Under the pieces are notes generated by a model. That model had not been told where the DNA came from. It ran no database searches and saw nothing but the letters and a program-made list of their open reading frames with translations. The translations under genes and the position numbers were made by a program. A stretch of 64,000 nt of DNA from Aspidiotus rigidus (taxonomy: Eukaryota > Arthropoda > Insecta > Hemiptera > Diaspididae), in contig JAVHKY010000068.1 of assembly GCA_035079385.1 (NCBI GenBank), forward strand, positions 620,001 through 684,000, written 5' to 3'. Numbering within the stretch: position 1 is the stretch's first letter; each line of letters begins with the position of its first letter. Below, in pieces: positions 23,280-37,448 of the stretch.

Positions 23280-24510
23280 GCGCCTATTGAACCGAAGAAT
23301 CTGAAATTATTATAATATGAGTACAGAGAGATGATAATTGTAGGCAAAGTTTCAAGGTGATAGGAAAATTCTCAATTTTCTCATGATTTGTCAAAGTGAT
23401 TCCATTAGGTGCGTATTCTTCCAGTGCATTCAAATATTTCGCCTTTTCTGGGCAATGTTGCTATAGTGTATCTGTTCCAACCTTCATCATAGTTATAAAT
23501 TACTAAAAAAAAAAGAAAAGAATGACTAAATGAATATTATAGAGCTGTATCAATTAATAAATTTTATTTACTCACCTGTTTAATTTTCAGTGCATGGGTA
23601 CTTATATTTGTTACCTACTGCACTTCAAGTTATGTTTGACATTAATTATCACCTAAGTAAATGCGAACATAAAATAAATTTCAATGAAAAAAATCACCAT
23701 GGAACGGTAACATAATTCACAAAAAGGACGATATGCACGTCTTTCATAACTGAATTTTCGTTTCTCTATCAATATCTCTTCCCAATATTTATCTCTAACG
23801 ATCGAGATAGTCCCACTACGCAAATCATGGAAGAGTATTTTTATGATTTTTGGGTCAATGAAAATTGGAGGACTCATATAATACTGACTCATTTTATACA
23901 GTCAAAAATGATTACATTTATCACTTTCTTTTTCAGTTTTTCTCAAACTCATTCCTATGCGGGCACATGGTTGTGTTTATCAAGATATTGATAAGGTATA
24001 ACTGCACAATTATTTGAACACAAATTTAACGCAATATAGGTACCGTAATAATAGGTAATTCGGAGACTTAAGAATATCGCAACGCGAACCATTTGCAGAA
24101 AAGTGTCAAACTTGAACATGAAACTTGAACACACTTCCATTAAACATTCATTCAATTTTTCTTGTTTTTATTCATACACAATACGCGCAGAGGAGTTAGA
24201 GAGGAACAGCTTCATGATTTGAAGAAGGTAACACATATTCAATGTAGATAAGCCTAAGAGACTAGGTATCGCTTTGTATTTTGGAAATAATAGTAGGTAG
24301 ATAGTTTTCTATTTAGAATATGATTGCATAGAAATAACCGCGGAGGTTCAATTCAATCTTTGTACACGTTCGAATAATTTGACAGGACGAGTACCCAACT
24401 ATAATTATTATGCATCAACAGCGCAGTACGTAGAAGCGAGTAGCGGAGGTTCCTCTGCGTCACGACTCAAGTGCGGAACGCGCGCTGTAGAACGAAGTTA
24501 AAATCACTTA
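23280..24510. other. No recognisable gene
   Basis: AT-rich, without a frame that resembles a known protein. Confidence 0.4.
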
Positions 24511-24515
24511 CTCAC

Positions 24516-25102
24516 CGGAACAAATTTTATTGATATTGAAACTGCAAACCTGAAACAGAGAAAATAATAAGTCCACATCAGCTACGGTATACAGGTTATC
24601 TCGATAAAATTAAGAGCTTATCTACATATCTTTCGATTGAAGAAGCTACAACTTAACATAATGATGACCAAAAAATAGAATTTAAGTCCAGCCGTACTAG
24701 TGCTAAGGCATATCTTGAAGAAAACTTCCGTTGGCTCTCAGTAAATTTGAGCGTTCTTTGCAGAATGAAAAACATTTAAGAACACGAAAATTTGAAATTT
24801 TGTTAGTGCTTATCTATAGATCGCAATTGAAGGAATTTGTTTGGAGGTGGTGAGCAAGCCGCAAATGATAACATTGTGAAACGATTTTCATAATAGGAAA
24901 ATACTTGAGTCTACTCTGGCTAGCTCTTTCCTTAAAATAATCGGAAAAGTCAATTTCAAGATTTACTGCCAACAATGTGTTGAGGTAAAATGAATTGGTA
25001 GAGAAAAAGTAAAAAGGAAAAAGGTTCTCACCTGATACCAGTACGTCGCGCGCGATCGTCCGACATATCATCGTCACAATTTTCTTCATTAATTTCCGGC
25101 AT
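24516..25102 (-). CDS. Candidate two-exon 5' end of an unidentified gene
   Basis: Exon a (25102-25032, 71 bp) starts at ATG and reads MPEINEENCDDDMSDDRARRTGI before the donor CAG/GTGAGA. Exon b (24549-24516, 34 bp) has a strong pyrimidine-rich acceptor (TTTTCTCTGTTTCAG) and a GTGAGT donor. It adds RFAVSISIKFVP in frame and ends in phase 0. The start is acidic and the sequence has good codon texture compared with its AT-rich surroundings. I do not recognise the protein. No further exon was found to the left, apart from the phase-compatible candidate first exon at 20.4 kb. Non-coding chance is possible because the exons are short. Confidence 0.35.
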
Positions 25103-25109
25103 TTAGAAC

Positions 25110-26585
25110 ATTATCACGCGACGGCTCACTGCGAATTCAACTTGATATGATTTCACAAGAAATCAAAGCTACGTCACCAAAAACATACACTTATTCATGA
25201 AGAACATTTCATGAAAAGGAAACACGGAGAGGAGACGCTATACAAAGATCTGACGAACCAACGACGTACATCATTCAGGACACTATCACGCTGCAATTTT
25301 TGAAGAGAAATATTATGCAAATTTAATTATTAAAAACGTTATTTACGTTACGGGTTACCTAGAAATCACAATTTTTTACACAGCTACGAGAGACATCATT
25401 CTGCCAAAAAACTATTGATTTGCAAAGAATGATGGTCACCAATCTGGTTCTGGTGAGTCAGGTAAAATGCTGTCTTATGATCAGTTAGAACTGTGTACGC
25501 GCGTTGCTAATGATGCGTCACTGTATCAGCTGATTCTGCTGTACAAAATAGAATGGACGGGTCTGCATGTTCGCGATCTGCGGTAAAGAGGTCCTTCAAC
25601 TTTGGCGAAAATACCCTTTTTACTGATCGTCAATGTGCAGAAGGTGCTAGATTCTATTTAGTTGCTCAAACACACAAAATAAAATGGTGTGTTTACGGCC
25701 ATTACGAGTGACAATTTTTGCCCAAGAGAATTTTTTAAAACATCGGGTAATTATTCTTAAACTTGAGGAAAATACGGCTGATTAATCAAGAAGCTAAGAT
25801 CATTGTATATTATTGTTCAATCATAACAAATTTTTTAATATTTAGGTAGAGATTGATGAACAAACGCTGAGAAGTTTAAATAAGATTCTAAATAATATAA
25901 TTATAATATAAGTATCTCTGATCTTTAAGAAATTTGTTATGATTGAACAAAAATACAATGAATATTACCGCGGTAGCTCCTTGTGTTATTCTTATGAGAG
26001 TCAACATGTCAGTGTTGGATCAATATTGGGTATATAGTTACTGCCGTGCAAAGTTAAACAAAAAACTGACAGGTATCCAAATCAACGATCAGGCAAGCTG
26101 TATCTTTTCGACGATTGGTGCGCGAGTGTGTGAATTGTGATAACAAACTACTACTACTTTATTGATGGAATAACAGGGAGAAATTCAGATCAAGGAAATT
26201 GCAGCTTTCTTCTACTCTGAATATTGTGTTAAATGAACGTTGGATATACCTCAAAATTTTGACGTATACCCAAATCAAGACCCAAAAACGCCAATATTGG
26301 AAGGAGGGATGCATCGGAAAACTAGTAGTAGTATGATAATTGGATTTCTCATCAAAAAATTGTCTTAGTAATATAAATTCACATCTCAATTAGCTGTATC
26401 AATCTTATTTTAAGAAAATGGAACTTCTTCCCGATCGTCGATTTGGATATACGTCAATCCAACTTTGTACGGCAGAGTTTTACTATAGCAGTTATTCACA
26501 GTTTGATGTCACAGAAACCTGGACTATTAATCAATGAAATTAGTTTGTGCAAACCAATTCCGTTTAACCTGAAATTTTTTCAAAA
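25110..26585. other. No recognisable gene
   Basis: AT-rich. A segment near 25795-25830 is partly mirrored at about 25918-25960 (ATTGTTCAATCATAACAAATTT against its complement), a weak inverted repeat. Confidence 0.45.
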
Positions 26586-26599
26586 GTGATGAACATGAG

Positions 26600-26846
26600 A
26601 AATAACTGGTTAACCGGCAATAAAATACCCGGTTAACCGGCGTTTGAAATACCTGTTGACTGTATTTTTATGAATTACTTAATTATACAAAAGATACGTT
26701 TTGCCTGATCCTTAAAGGCAAATCTTTGGTGCATCGGTTACAAAAATACTCGTCGGTTATTTTTATCAAAAAAGTAACCGGTTTCACGGTTATTGAAAAT
26801 AAAATAACCGGTTTAAGCGGATAAAAACCGGAGCACGCCCAACACT
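26600..26846. repeat. ACCGGTT-rich repeat with hAT-like end
   Basis: Repeated GGTTAACCGG and AACCGGTT motifs end at GCACGCCCAACACTAG. In reverse complement this reads CTAGTGTTGGGCGTGC, similar to termini of some hAT elements. The opposite terminus is not visible, so this is probably a decayed non-autonomous element. Confidence 0.45.
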
Positions 26847-26849
26847 AGT

Positions 26850-29720
26850 TAGTACATCGCTAGATATAAGTATGCATTGATAATGTAAGTATAATGTGTC
26901 AGGTTAATCTACATACTTGTACTTCTATTAGACGTGGAAAATAAAGTCAAGAAAATCGCCAATAACTTGAGTTACCTATAGACTATCTATAAGTTCTAAA
27001 GTTTAAGGATTGATATTCCTTGGAGCTGAAGGTTACAATGAAGACATTTTAATGATTTTTGGCTTAATAGGTAGTATTGCGATCCTGAATCTCTTATGAT
27101 TTTGAAAATTTTGTTTCTGCCATAATAAGAAAGTATTGTGATTCAACATCACAGTCACCATTGTGGGACAAGTTTCCATACATTGCATTGCCACCGGCAG
27201 CAACTGTTTTGCTACAAGAAAATAGAAAAACGACTTGGGAAGGAATGTTCTAAATTTTTTTTCTTTCTCTCAATCTATCTTGAACATAACTCGTTTTTCG
27301 ACATCAATATTTTGTTCATTCTTGTAAGTAACTTACTTAATTGTGCAAGTATAAATATCGTTACGGATACATAAACACCGGTTGTTGAGCATACAGGTAA
27401 TATTCATCTTTCGCAGATAAACGATCCTCAATTTTCAAAAAGCCAGTTTAATGGTAAAGACATTTTAGGTCTGCAAAAAACGTAGAGCTTGGAACTTCTT
27501 TCAGATGCAATAAAAATAATACATAATTCAAATTTATTCAGGAATACGAAGAAGGAAAAAATAGACGCCGTTCTTACAGAAATTAGAAAAATAGTATTAT
27601 TTATTCAATATTATTTTCTGGAATATTATATTCATGAAAGTTTTTACCAAATGAGGAATAAAATTCTTGCTCATTTTCTCTTCTTTTTCTGAAGCTTTGT
27701 GATTTCTCTACTTTTTACTTTTTATAACATTATTTATTTAATCTTATTTTCTGGAATATATTTATCAAAATAGAACCAAATGGGGGATAAAATTTTTGCT
27801 CATTCTAAGTTTTTTTTTTTCTGAGACCTTGGGATTTCTCTACTTTTTATAATATTTCACTATCATTATGTAGTTGCGTCTAGTTGAAAAAATCCATTTC
27901 GCGTTTAAAATATTTAGTCAAATGAATATGTTGGCCGTCTAAATTCGTAATATTTTCAAATTAGTAATATTATAAGCTTTGGAAGATCACACTGCACTGA
28001 CAACTTCTTTCCTGAATCCTTTTCGCCGATTTTGTAGAGAAATGAAAACATTTTACTCGTAAATTAAATTAACGTCAGTCTTACGAGTTGTTTTGCATAT
28101 AATGCGAGTTCTATATCAGGATCTGATCTCACTATTAGAAACGTTCATCTGCTTTTAAGAGACCCAAATTCAGGTTGATGTTTAAGGTCGTTGTATCTCC
28201 ACATTATTTGTGCGCAAAGAGAAATCTATGTCATCAAATTTGCACTCCTTAGCATGTACACGCCGTATAATAGAAAAAGCATTAAAATGTGTCGGCTCGT
28301 CGATTATAAATCCATGTATAGGATAGGAAGATCGAATGTTAATGAATGGATACGCGAAGGGTTGAGCCAATGGGGTGAACCATAAAGGGAATTAACGCGT
28401 TAAGGGAATTGGGAAGCAAACAGTGGCGCAAATACGAAAATAGTAGACTTACCAGACAAGGGGTTTCCGATAATGAGGTTACGTTGACAGATAATGCTGT
28501 TTCCGAAGATCAAAGTGACCTACCCTCACAATTCGGCTTAGTGTATATCGACACTCGTCCCTTCAACGGACAGTAAAGCGTCGAGCTTGGACAAATTTTA
28601 TCGCAACCTTTCTGCAGCCAGTGATCGTTTAGTTTTAACTTGGTTTTCAGCGTTGTTGATTGTCACCTCAAATTGAATAAAGTAAAAATAATGGGTAAAA
28701 AAAACCGTAGCGGTATTGAAAAAGAAAAAAAAAAAAAGAAAAGAGAAAAAAACATCGAAAAAAAGTGGCCCTAGCTGCTTCATCAATTAAGTTTGTTTAT
28801 ATAAACTACGTTTCGCTTGACTGACGGCGAAATTGCAGGAACAGACGTGTATTTTCCTGATAGACAAGGGGAAAGCTAGACCTACGAGCACTTGTGTTTC
28901 CGCGCATTCTGTGATATCGATGCCGTATTTCCTCTCAAAATCTTTCTTTTCGGAGTGATTTTTTGAATATTTGTAGCGACAATGAGCGCTGTACAAAATA
29001 CTTCTGATTTTTTTTTTTTTTTTCTTCGTTATTACCGTCTAGAGCTAATCTAAAAAACAATTCTCCATGGCCGTAGAGATGAATATGGTCTCTACAGAGA
29101 CTACAAAATTTTGCCATAGGTTTTGAATGTCGAAAACAATCTCCAAAGAGTTTCTGTTTGGGCTTGATTTTTCCGAATAGGAATTTTAGGTGTTTACTGA
29201 GGAGGTTTCATGATCCCTTACGCGAGTTACCATGAAACTGAACTTCGCCCGCATAACCTTTGGAAACTCATATCACTTTGAATACTTGTCCCCATGGCCA
29301 TACAATCGTTAATTTAGACTCCAGAAACAGCCTTTTTAGTATTAGCTCGAAGTATACGTAAGAATACATGAAAAAATAATATTAAAAATTATAATTATTA
29401 ATTATATAGCACTTACTTATTGAACGAGAGAAAAGAAATGAAAATATAAAACGTAGAATTATAGAAGGAATTTTACATGAAATTAAATAATAACATAATA
29501 TTATCTATATGAAAAAGAGATTACAGAAAAATTATAATATTTTAAATGTAAGAGAAAAAAAAAATTATAAGGTTGGCGGAAAATGAGTTAGTAACTGATT
29601 TAGATGTACGAAAATAGACTCGCCTTCGGAATGTGCAAAGTAGAGGAAGATGACGGGTTATAAGGATGAAATGAAGGATTATAGAGAAATTACAATATTG
29701 TAATACAGTAAATGCAAATG

Positions 29721-29751
<31 letters not shown>

Positions 29752-32700
29752 ATAAGGTCGATATTAGGTATATTGAAAATTAGTAAGTAAATGATTTCGA
29801 TGTACGAAAATAGACTCAGAATGTTTAACGGAGAGAAAAATGAAGGATTGTATGGATGAAATAAAGTCGGAAAAATGTTTCCAAATATACTTTTTTTTTT
29901 TTTTCTTTCTTATCCAACTAGGCAAAAAAATGTTTCGAGATTTTTTCATTATTTGCCATAGTACCGGTAGGATTTCTTCCATGAAATTAAGCTGATAGCA
30001 AGTTCCACATAATATTTTTCTATCAACCTTTCGCGAAAAAAAAGTAGAGTAGGTATATTGATGACTGAAGTCAAACGTTTAAGATTATAAGCATTGAGGA
30101 GCCTACAATAGACTCAAAAAGTTTCCTACAAAAACAAAAAATATCTTTATTTTACAAGATTCATTATTTTGTTTTCAGATCATCAGCGTTTTGGATGTAG
30201 AAATTGAAGTATGATTTACCTAGCTCGTATATTTTTCGATTTTTCTGTTCCTAAACCTCGATACGATGCGTCGAATCGCTCTCTGTTCTGAATCTGATTT
30301 AGGAAAATGTAGCCGAAAAACTCGCCTTCTCTAAATAGTTGCAATTTCTACTCGACAATAACTAATTACACTAATTCTATTTCTTGTAATGATGGTAATT
30401 TGTAAAATTCGTCATGCCATTTTTCACCATCCCCGTGGCTATTGACTGTAATAGCTTTTCCCCTAAAATTTTTGCACACTCAACTATCACCATCCTGTAA
30501 CGAGTCTGTAAGTATCTCTATGACCTTGCTGCACATTTTTCTGATCTCAATTTTAACTGTACGTATGATTCGTTCATCGCGTGTTTATTAATTCAATGAA
30601 ATTTACATTAATAATTTATTTTTCGTATAACATGAGCAAACTTCTGGTGTATGTGTTTATATAATATAGTTGTTGTCGTCACACATTGTGTCCATATGCG
30701 AGCGTAAACTTGCGTAAGAGTTTCAAATTTCTGAATAACTCGAAAGAAAATATGTACCGTATAAGAAGAAAAAAAAAAAAAAAAAAATAGAAAAGCAGTC
30801 GTATCGAATAGAATGCAAAACGATTTTGTTTGCATACAAAGAACACTCGTTACCTGATTACAAATACAGCTTGAGGCTGTCCGCTTTGTTAAGTTGAACC
30901 GACAGGGAGTTACTACCGCACGTTGTCTACGACTTACCCTCGAAATTAAATAAACTACCCTCTCAAAAGTTGTTTCTATCCTATTGTGCCAGTATTACCT
31001 CTCTAACTTAATTTCACCGCTCTGTCAATACGTTCATAAGTAAATCAAACTGAAATTAAGACAAATAAATTATCGCCGTGCGTAGTCAACAAATTTTTCT
31101 TTTCAATTGAAGCACACGTCGCGTCTCGTGTATTCTAATTTGAGACCACTGATGCTGTTCTCGGACTGAGAGACGCCAACTATCCGCAGGCTTGTTTTCA
31201 GACTCCATACTGGCAACGTGCTTCGGAAAACGACGAGAAACCACATATGTGGTTGAAATTGTATTTCGGGGGAATTGATAGGAAAAGAACTTCAATAGAA
31301 GTTGGCGTGTATGGAAATAAACGCCCTGTACTTAATAGGGACTGACAAAAGTATAGGGCTACCGTAGTAATTGATAGAAAAGGAGTATGTATCGAAAAAC
31401 TGTCTCTTCACTACAAGACACGTACGCTTATACCTCTGCGTGTGAAAAAGTTTTGACCGAAAATGATTGGTATTTCTATAGATCGATGAATAAAATAGGC
31501 TGAGGCTTCAAAAGATATCCTATGAGCTTCGGCAGTCTATCCCCTAAGTTGTATTTTAGGTCAGCAGATTATTTTATAGACGGAGTCAATTGAGAAATTT
31601 AAGGTATTTATTCCGTGGACCAGTGGCGTAGCTCGAAAAATTTTATCAACATCACCTGCAATGAGATGCTAGGTTCATGAGTATTCGAGATTGAACAAAA
31701 TGTTCGATGTTTTATTGTTTTTCACTGTCCTCTCCCCTCTCTGCTACAAAAAGAACACCGAGCTTCGGTAACAATTCCACAGAAAATTTGCGGAAATTTC
31801 TAGAGTTAAAGGATGGCTTTAAAGGCTCGACTAAGTCCCTGCGTAACGTAAGTGAAAGTGTTTTGAAGCGGGACTTTCACGGGCGTTTCAGAACGTCACA
31901 TCCCTAATGAATAAGACGTTTGATATTTACCTCTCGTTCTTTCACTTCATACGAGTAAATTCGGTCGTTCAATACTCGTGTTCGCACATCGTATATCCAA
32001 ACACGTACTATACATACCGTGTAGTTCTTACCGCGTTATGTAAATACGCAGTTCACGAGATTCAGAATTCAATTAGGTACGCATATCTGAGTATCGCTCT
32101 GACAATACAGTTCACAATCTTGTTCTGCATTCATTAAGCATTTATGTGGCCCTTAAAAAGCAAAACTTTTCTAGTTCACGCGCAATCTGTTAGCTATACT
32201 TACATCACGTTAACGATGAACGAGAATTCGCCATAGTTCCTCTTTGCATTTTTATTCGCATCGAATTGTCGTGGTTTGTACGAATTTCGGGAGGGGTAAA
32301 GCAAGTTGTGAGCTTCTTCGATAGGGAGTGCGATTGCAACATCACGTTCAATATTTTGGTCCATCCGCACCGACTTGTAGAAAGCGCATTTCTTAGTAAC
32401 AACATGTGTGGTGCGGACGGAAATTGTAAAGATGCGTACCCCCTTTTCTTTTTTCTGGAGGAGAGACAAAAAAAAGATACATAAGATGATTTTAAGTGTT
32501 ATCTTCCTATTCAGCCCGGAGCTTGACTATTCACTGATTTCTGAACAACAAAATAAGCCCATTTTTTTTTCTTCATTGAATTAATTCATTAGCGAACCTT
32601 GCAATTACACTTAGGATTATGGGTTTGGAGTGGCAAAAATAGGAGCAATAAGGATGAGTATGAATTAGATGGAAGTGGTTCATAGTGCAATGATCTTCTC

Positions 32701-32840
32701 ATGATTGTTTGAGAGGGAGTTTGTGATGCGGCTAGGGAGAGACAGAATGGTCAAGCCGTATATTTTCGAGAGCTGAGCAAAAGAAGTGTTGAACGGTTGG
32801 ATCGTGAGTATTGCAGCATAGACTTCAGAGAACGATTGCC
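26850..32840. other. Long stretch without a recognisable gene
   Basis: No gene could be supported in six kilobases. Visible features are simple repeats: an A-run of about 28 (29720-29748), shorter A/T runs at 29009-29023, 29890-29904 and 30768-30787, and two similar blocks at about 27590-27715 and 27735-27850 (TTTCTGGAATAT ... CTCATTCT ... TTTCTCTACTTTTT). Short frames, including overlapping ones at 32200-32484, have no recognisable domain. Confidence 0.45.
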
Positions 32841-32849
32841 TGTATAGCG

Positions 32850-33709
32850 GTAATACATTTATTTTTAGCTGATAATAAGATCCCGAGTACATATATTATA
32901 ATAATTTCTTAATGGTTATGCTAAAGCACAATCTTAAGTACGTATAAAAGAAGCTGAATTAGGTACCAAAATATAATAATTAAATACGTTTCTGATTATC
33001 CCATACCAGGAAGTTTTATCACTTTAAACCTTCATTCTGTTTGGGAATTCAACAAAATTTGTTTAACTGGTTCTATTTTCACAAATGGTAAGCCTCATTC
33101 TACCTACGTGAAGAAGAAAAATAAGGAAATGAGGATATTTCGGGTATGACTGTGAAATTCAAGAGAGTCTATAACAAAAATGATTCAGCTTCTCAACATT
33201 AAATAAGTGAAGAATTAATTACCTAATAAAGAGAAAAATAATCATCATGAAAATTTGTTACAAATGGATATTTTTCGGATTTTTTTTTTAAACGTGGCGC
33301 GATTGACTACATCAAGGAGCGGGGTTTAGGTAACCCCCGAAAGTCCCACCACCACCAACCACCTTTCACCTCCTTATTAAACGGTTTCTTCTTGATGTAC
33401 TGTCGAACCGGAAAGTATAACCGATCACTCGGCTATTCTGACGATAAAAATCAAAAGTGTTGGCAATTCCAAACACTCGCGACGGTATTGGTCTGAAGGA
33501 CTCTTTTCATATATGTATAAATAAAAGCGTATTCTGCTATATAATCAGCAATTCAGTTAGGTAGGTATCGTTTAAATCTTATTCACTTTGCATTCGAACG
33601 TCCTCACGTACAGACGAAATTATCAGGTCATTAGAAAAATGGAGATAAATTAGATTCTAGAACGTTCATAAATTAGGTCGATGTACTTACTTCAAGTACC
33701 TCCACTGAA
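32850..33709. repeat. Duplicated 3' flank of the phenoloxidase genes
   Basis: Blocks here match the DNA downstream of the intact gene: AATAAGATCCC and the following AT-rich run (32876 against about 46708), GAATTAATT...AATAATCATCATGAAAATT (about 33213 against about 47311), and TCTAGAACGTTCA (33655 against 47383). The tandem duplication therefore reached at least about 0.9 kb past the stop codon. Similarity is patchy, so it is older than the nearly identical central part. Confidence 0.65.
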
Positions 33710-34084
33710 TACCTAACTTTCTGAGGAATGTTCAATCGTTTCTTGCTCGAATTTCGCGTTACTTTTATATTGCGACTGATCTTCAGAGGTGAGGTCTCTG
33801 GTTTTCATCATAAAATCTTTCAATAGATAGTCATCCAGCGCCACATTACGATCAAAAGGATAGCCCATCGGTTTTCGATCTGGATAAGTACTCTTTATCG
33901 CGAACACTACAATAGCTCAATAAATTATTGCTCTCCTGAAATAGAACCAATAAGTAAAATAGAGTTGCTACCCCTCCTATGCTGGATTACAACTACTTAT
34001 ATCTTTGAACGCCTAAATGTATATGGAAGTTTGACACTTAATCGTTCAAACTTGTACCTATGCGATTTTGATTTGATTGTATTC

Positions 34085-35165
34085 ATTTTTCGAATTATAC
34101 CTATTGTGCCTAGGAAAAACCTGGCTACCATTTGAGGATGCATGTAATAAAATAACCATGGTGCATCTAGATAGGTTTCATGCCAGTGTCGGTGATGAAG
34201 GTAATCAGCGCCGGGTCTTATCTAAAGTACTCAACTCTTTGTTCAGGACCCATACCGTCGCCCTACTAACAATTGAACAGCAGATCTGACAGTTTTTGGG
34301 CCGCGTAGCTGCGTGAAATTGCCACTTTTTGAAGAAAGAGCTCTCGTTTCTACTACTGCTTTGAGGCAGAACGATATAGCGTTTTTTTTTCAAAATGTGG
34401 CAATTTCACGACACGCGGCTGAAACGCTTGCACATCCGCTGTTTTATTGTTATACTAGGGCGTGATCGTAATTGAATTTCTCCGTCGGAATGATCTTTAA
34501 TAGAAAATTTACAATTTTTAATGGGGGGGGGGGCTAGGGGAGATTCAACTACCTACTCCCAGTAATAATTTCGCAGTGTAGCGTCTAATGATTCTCGTCC
34601 GAATTTCTTTCCCACAATTTTCGATCGTTCTTGCAGTTGGAGTCGAATAGCCGATTTAAGATTGTATCCCAATTCGTTCCGGACCTGTACTGTTCTACCT
34701 AAACTTTTATACGTATCTCTATTCTCTTCCTGATTATTTTCTTCTCATTGGACACTTTATATATCATTGCCGTTACATCCTACAATATAAGGGACTGGAA
34801 AAAATTACGCTCGCGAATACGTTAAGACGACTTTGTTAATTTACTCACCGATCCATTTACACTTTCGCTGGTACACAAGTTGACCATATCAAAATATAAA
34901 TGCGGAGCGACAGTTACATGAGTCGGAATTGATATACGGTCCCTTTCAGGTCTGGTTGATGACGTATAGCAAGCGATAAAACGCAGTGAGGCAGGTACTT
35001 GTTTACGTACAGTTATGCCAAATCTACCATTTCTGGCAGCCTCACAAGATCAATTTCTGTAGATCAAAAATTATAGAAATTATTAGGTGTCATTATGCTT
35101 CCATGGTAGAAACGTTCTTCATCGCATGAATCAACTTACGATAGAATAGCACGAACGAAGGCAAT
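34085..35165 (-). pseudogene. Third phenoloxidase fragment (exons 4, 3 and start of 2)
   Basis: Degenerate copies of exon 4 (about 34120-34500, interrupted by a foldback element), exon 3 (about 34850-35050) and the intron 2/exon 2 edge (about 35060-35165) occur in the same order as in the neighbouring paralogue. The intron stretch around 35100-35160 is closer to the broken copy (36810-36890) than to the intact gene, so it probably arose by local duplication. It separates exon 12 from exons 1-9 of the broken copy. Exon 4 here has lost many codons, including most of the copper A region. Confidence 0.8.
34276..34443. mobile_element. 168-bp foldback MITE inside a pseudo-exon
   Basis: Arms of about 45 bases are imperfect complements: the left begins AACAGCAGAT and the right, in reverse complement, AACAGCGGAT. 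Both contain CGTGAAATTGCCAC. The element splits the degenerate exon 4 copy; exon homology resumes right after it (CGTGATCGTAATTGAATTT). Confidence 0.8.
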
Positions 35166-37448
35166 ACTTTATCTTTGGCCCAGACTCCCCAGTTCGTCTT
35201 CAAAATATTATTTGATCTCTTTTCACCCCTAGTAGTGATGGTTATGTCTTGGATCTTGATACCTTCGAATTCAAGCTTTAAACAAACATGAAAAATGTAT
35301 CACAAAGACCATGAGCTTGTGACACGTGGAACATTGCTTACTTCTTCTTTCACGTTATATTCCGATAAAGTAGCTTATATATATCGCTGAAATAAGTCAT
35401 CGATAAACGCATGCCATCGAAAGAAAGCCGGGTCACGGGTAGCCGTCGATGGCATTGTCATCGCACCCCCTCGAGACTGAAAACATATGGTGTTCTCAAT
35501 TCATGGTGATATCATCCATATATGCAAGCAAATCTTTTTATATTTTTGTTCAATACCTGCTTGTAATATTGTCCTTCAGGATCATGGCTGTAACCAATGA
35601 TGATATGTCCGGAATAGTGTAAGTTACCGTAATATCCGAAATTTGGGCTGAGGTTTCTGAAAGCCCATATCATGGTACCGAGTTTATCAATACCATAGTC
35701 TACAGGCAGGATATAATTAGGTTTTTGATTTTCACCCACTCCGTTTAATGGCTCCAGAACTTCCTTCCCGTCCTGAAAAAGATGACAAATGTAAAATTAC
35801 ACTATTGACGTAATTCACGGACTAGTACAAAATAGATAAGAATTAATTTCTCACTTTCGTTTTTCTGAAAACAGAGCCGTGGTCAATAGCCTCGTAAATT
35901 CGGTCTCGCCACAATTCAATATCTTGGATTTTCATTTGTACACCTCTCGTATTGACGTCCTATAAACCAGAATAAAGAAACAAGTAAAAAACAGAAAATA
36001 TGACGGGGAATAATTCTTTCAATTTTCAATTCATACCCCAAGTTTTTGGTTCGGTGGCCTAGAGTCCCACAATTTTTCTCCGGTTTCCGTCGTCAATTTA
36101 TTGAAGTACGGTTCAGGAAGTGGATCTCGAAAATCGTTGAACGTTTGAACGTGTGGAATTTTGACACTTACTCGTTCGAAGTTGTACCTGTAAGATTTCG
36201 ATTAGATTGAACTCCACTTGTCGAGTGATATTTTGCCCAGAAAAACTTGATGTGATAACGCTAACCTGGCTACCATTTGAGAATGCATGTAATAAAATAA
36301 CTCTCCAGGTCTACTCAACTTCTTCTCATCTCCTTCAGTGTAACCAGGTGCATCTAAATACGCTTCATGCCAGTGCCTGTGATGAGTGTTCAGTCCCGGA
36401 TCCAATCTAAAATACTCGACTCTTTGTTCTAGATCCAAACCTTCGTGATCGTAATTGAATTTCCCCGTCAGAGTAATCTGTTTTAATTAATAGAAAAGTT
36501 GTGTAATTTTTTCAGGGGCAGGATTCGCTCGCTTTCCCCCAGGCAATAATTTTGCAGTTTAATTTACTCACCGTTCTGTTCACTCTTTCGCTGATACCCA
36601 AGTTGCCCATATCAAAGTATAAATGTGGAGCGACAGTTACATGAGCTGGAACTGATACGCTCCCCTTTAGGTCTGGTCGGTGACGTATGGCAAGCGATAA
36701 AACGTAGTGAAGCAGGTACTTATTCACGTAGAGTTTTGCCAAATCTATTATTTCTGGCAGCCTCGCAAGATCAATTTCTGAAGATCAAAAATCATAGAAA
36801 TTATTAGGTATCATTATGCTTCCATGGTAGAAACGTTCTTCATCGCATGAATCAACTTACGATAGAATAGCTCGAACGAAGGCAATTTATTTTCGGTTTA
36901 AACTGTTTAAAAGCTAGGAAAATTATGTTGTCACTCCTAATAGCGGCGTGATTGACAATTTTTACGAATTCTGTCAAAGCAGTCGGAGCACCAGATCCGT
37001 CGATTGAGCTGGCGCAGAAAATGTATTCACTTGGAAACAGTACTCCATCGACCGAAAAAGAGAAAGCAAAAACGTTTTGTTCTTATTGATCACTTTTTTA
37101 TAGGAGTTTTATCAATTTCATTGATTTTCATCTTCTGTCCACTCTCATCTCTCTCTTAAAAATTCCATGATTGTCCACTTCCAACAATGACGATATTAAT
37201 TTCACTCTCTTCCTAATCACCCTCTCAAAACCAATTTTTTAATACTCCAGTGTTATCAAAACCAACTCCAAGCCCGATCTCAAGGAATCTCACGGAGAGA
37301 TTCTTCGACATGAACTTTTGAAATTCATTACGGAGTATGTCAAAATCTACCATCCGATTTACCGAATAAATACCTAACGGTTTTGTGATTATCGAGGTTA
37401 CTTGGATAAAACCTGTTCATAGTTGATGCGATCAACACAAATAGAGAG

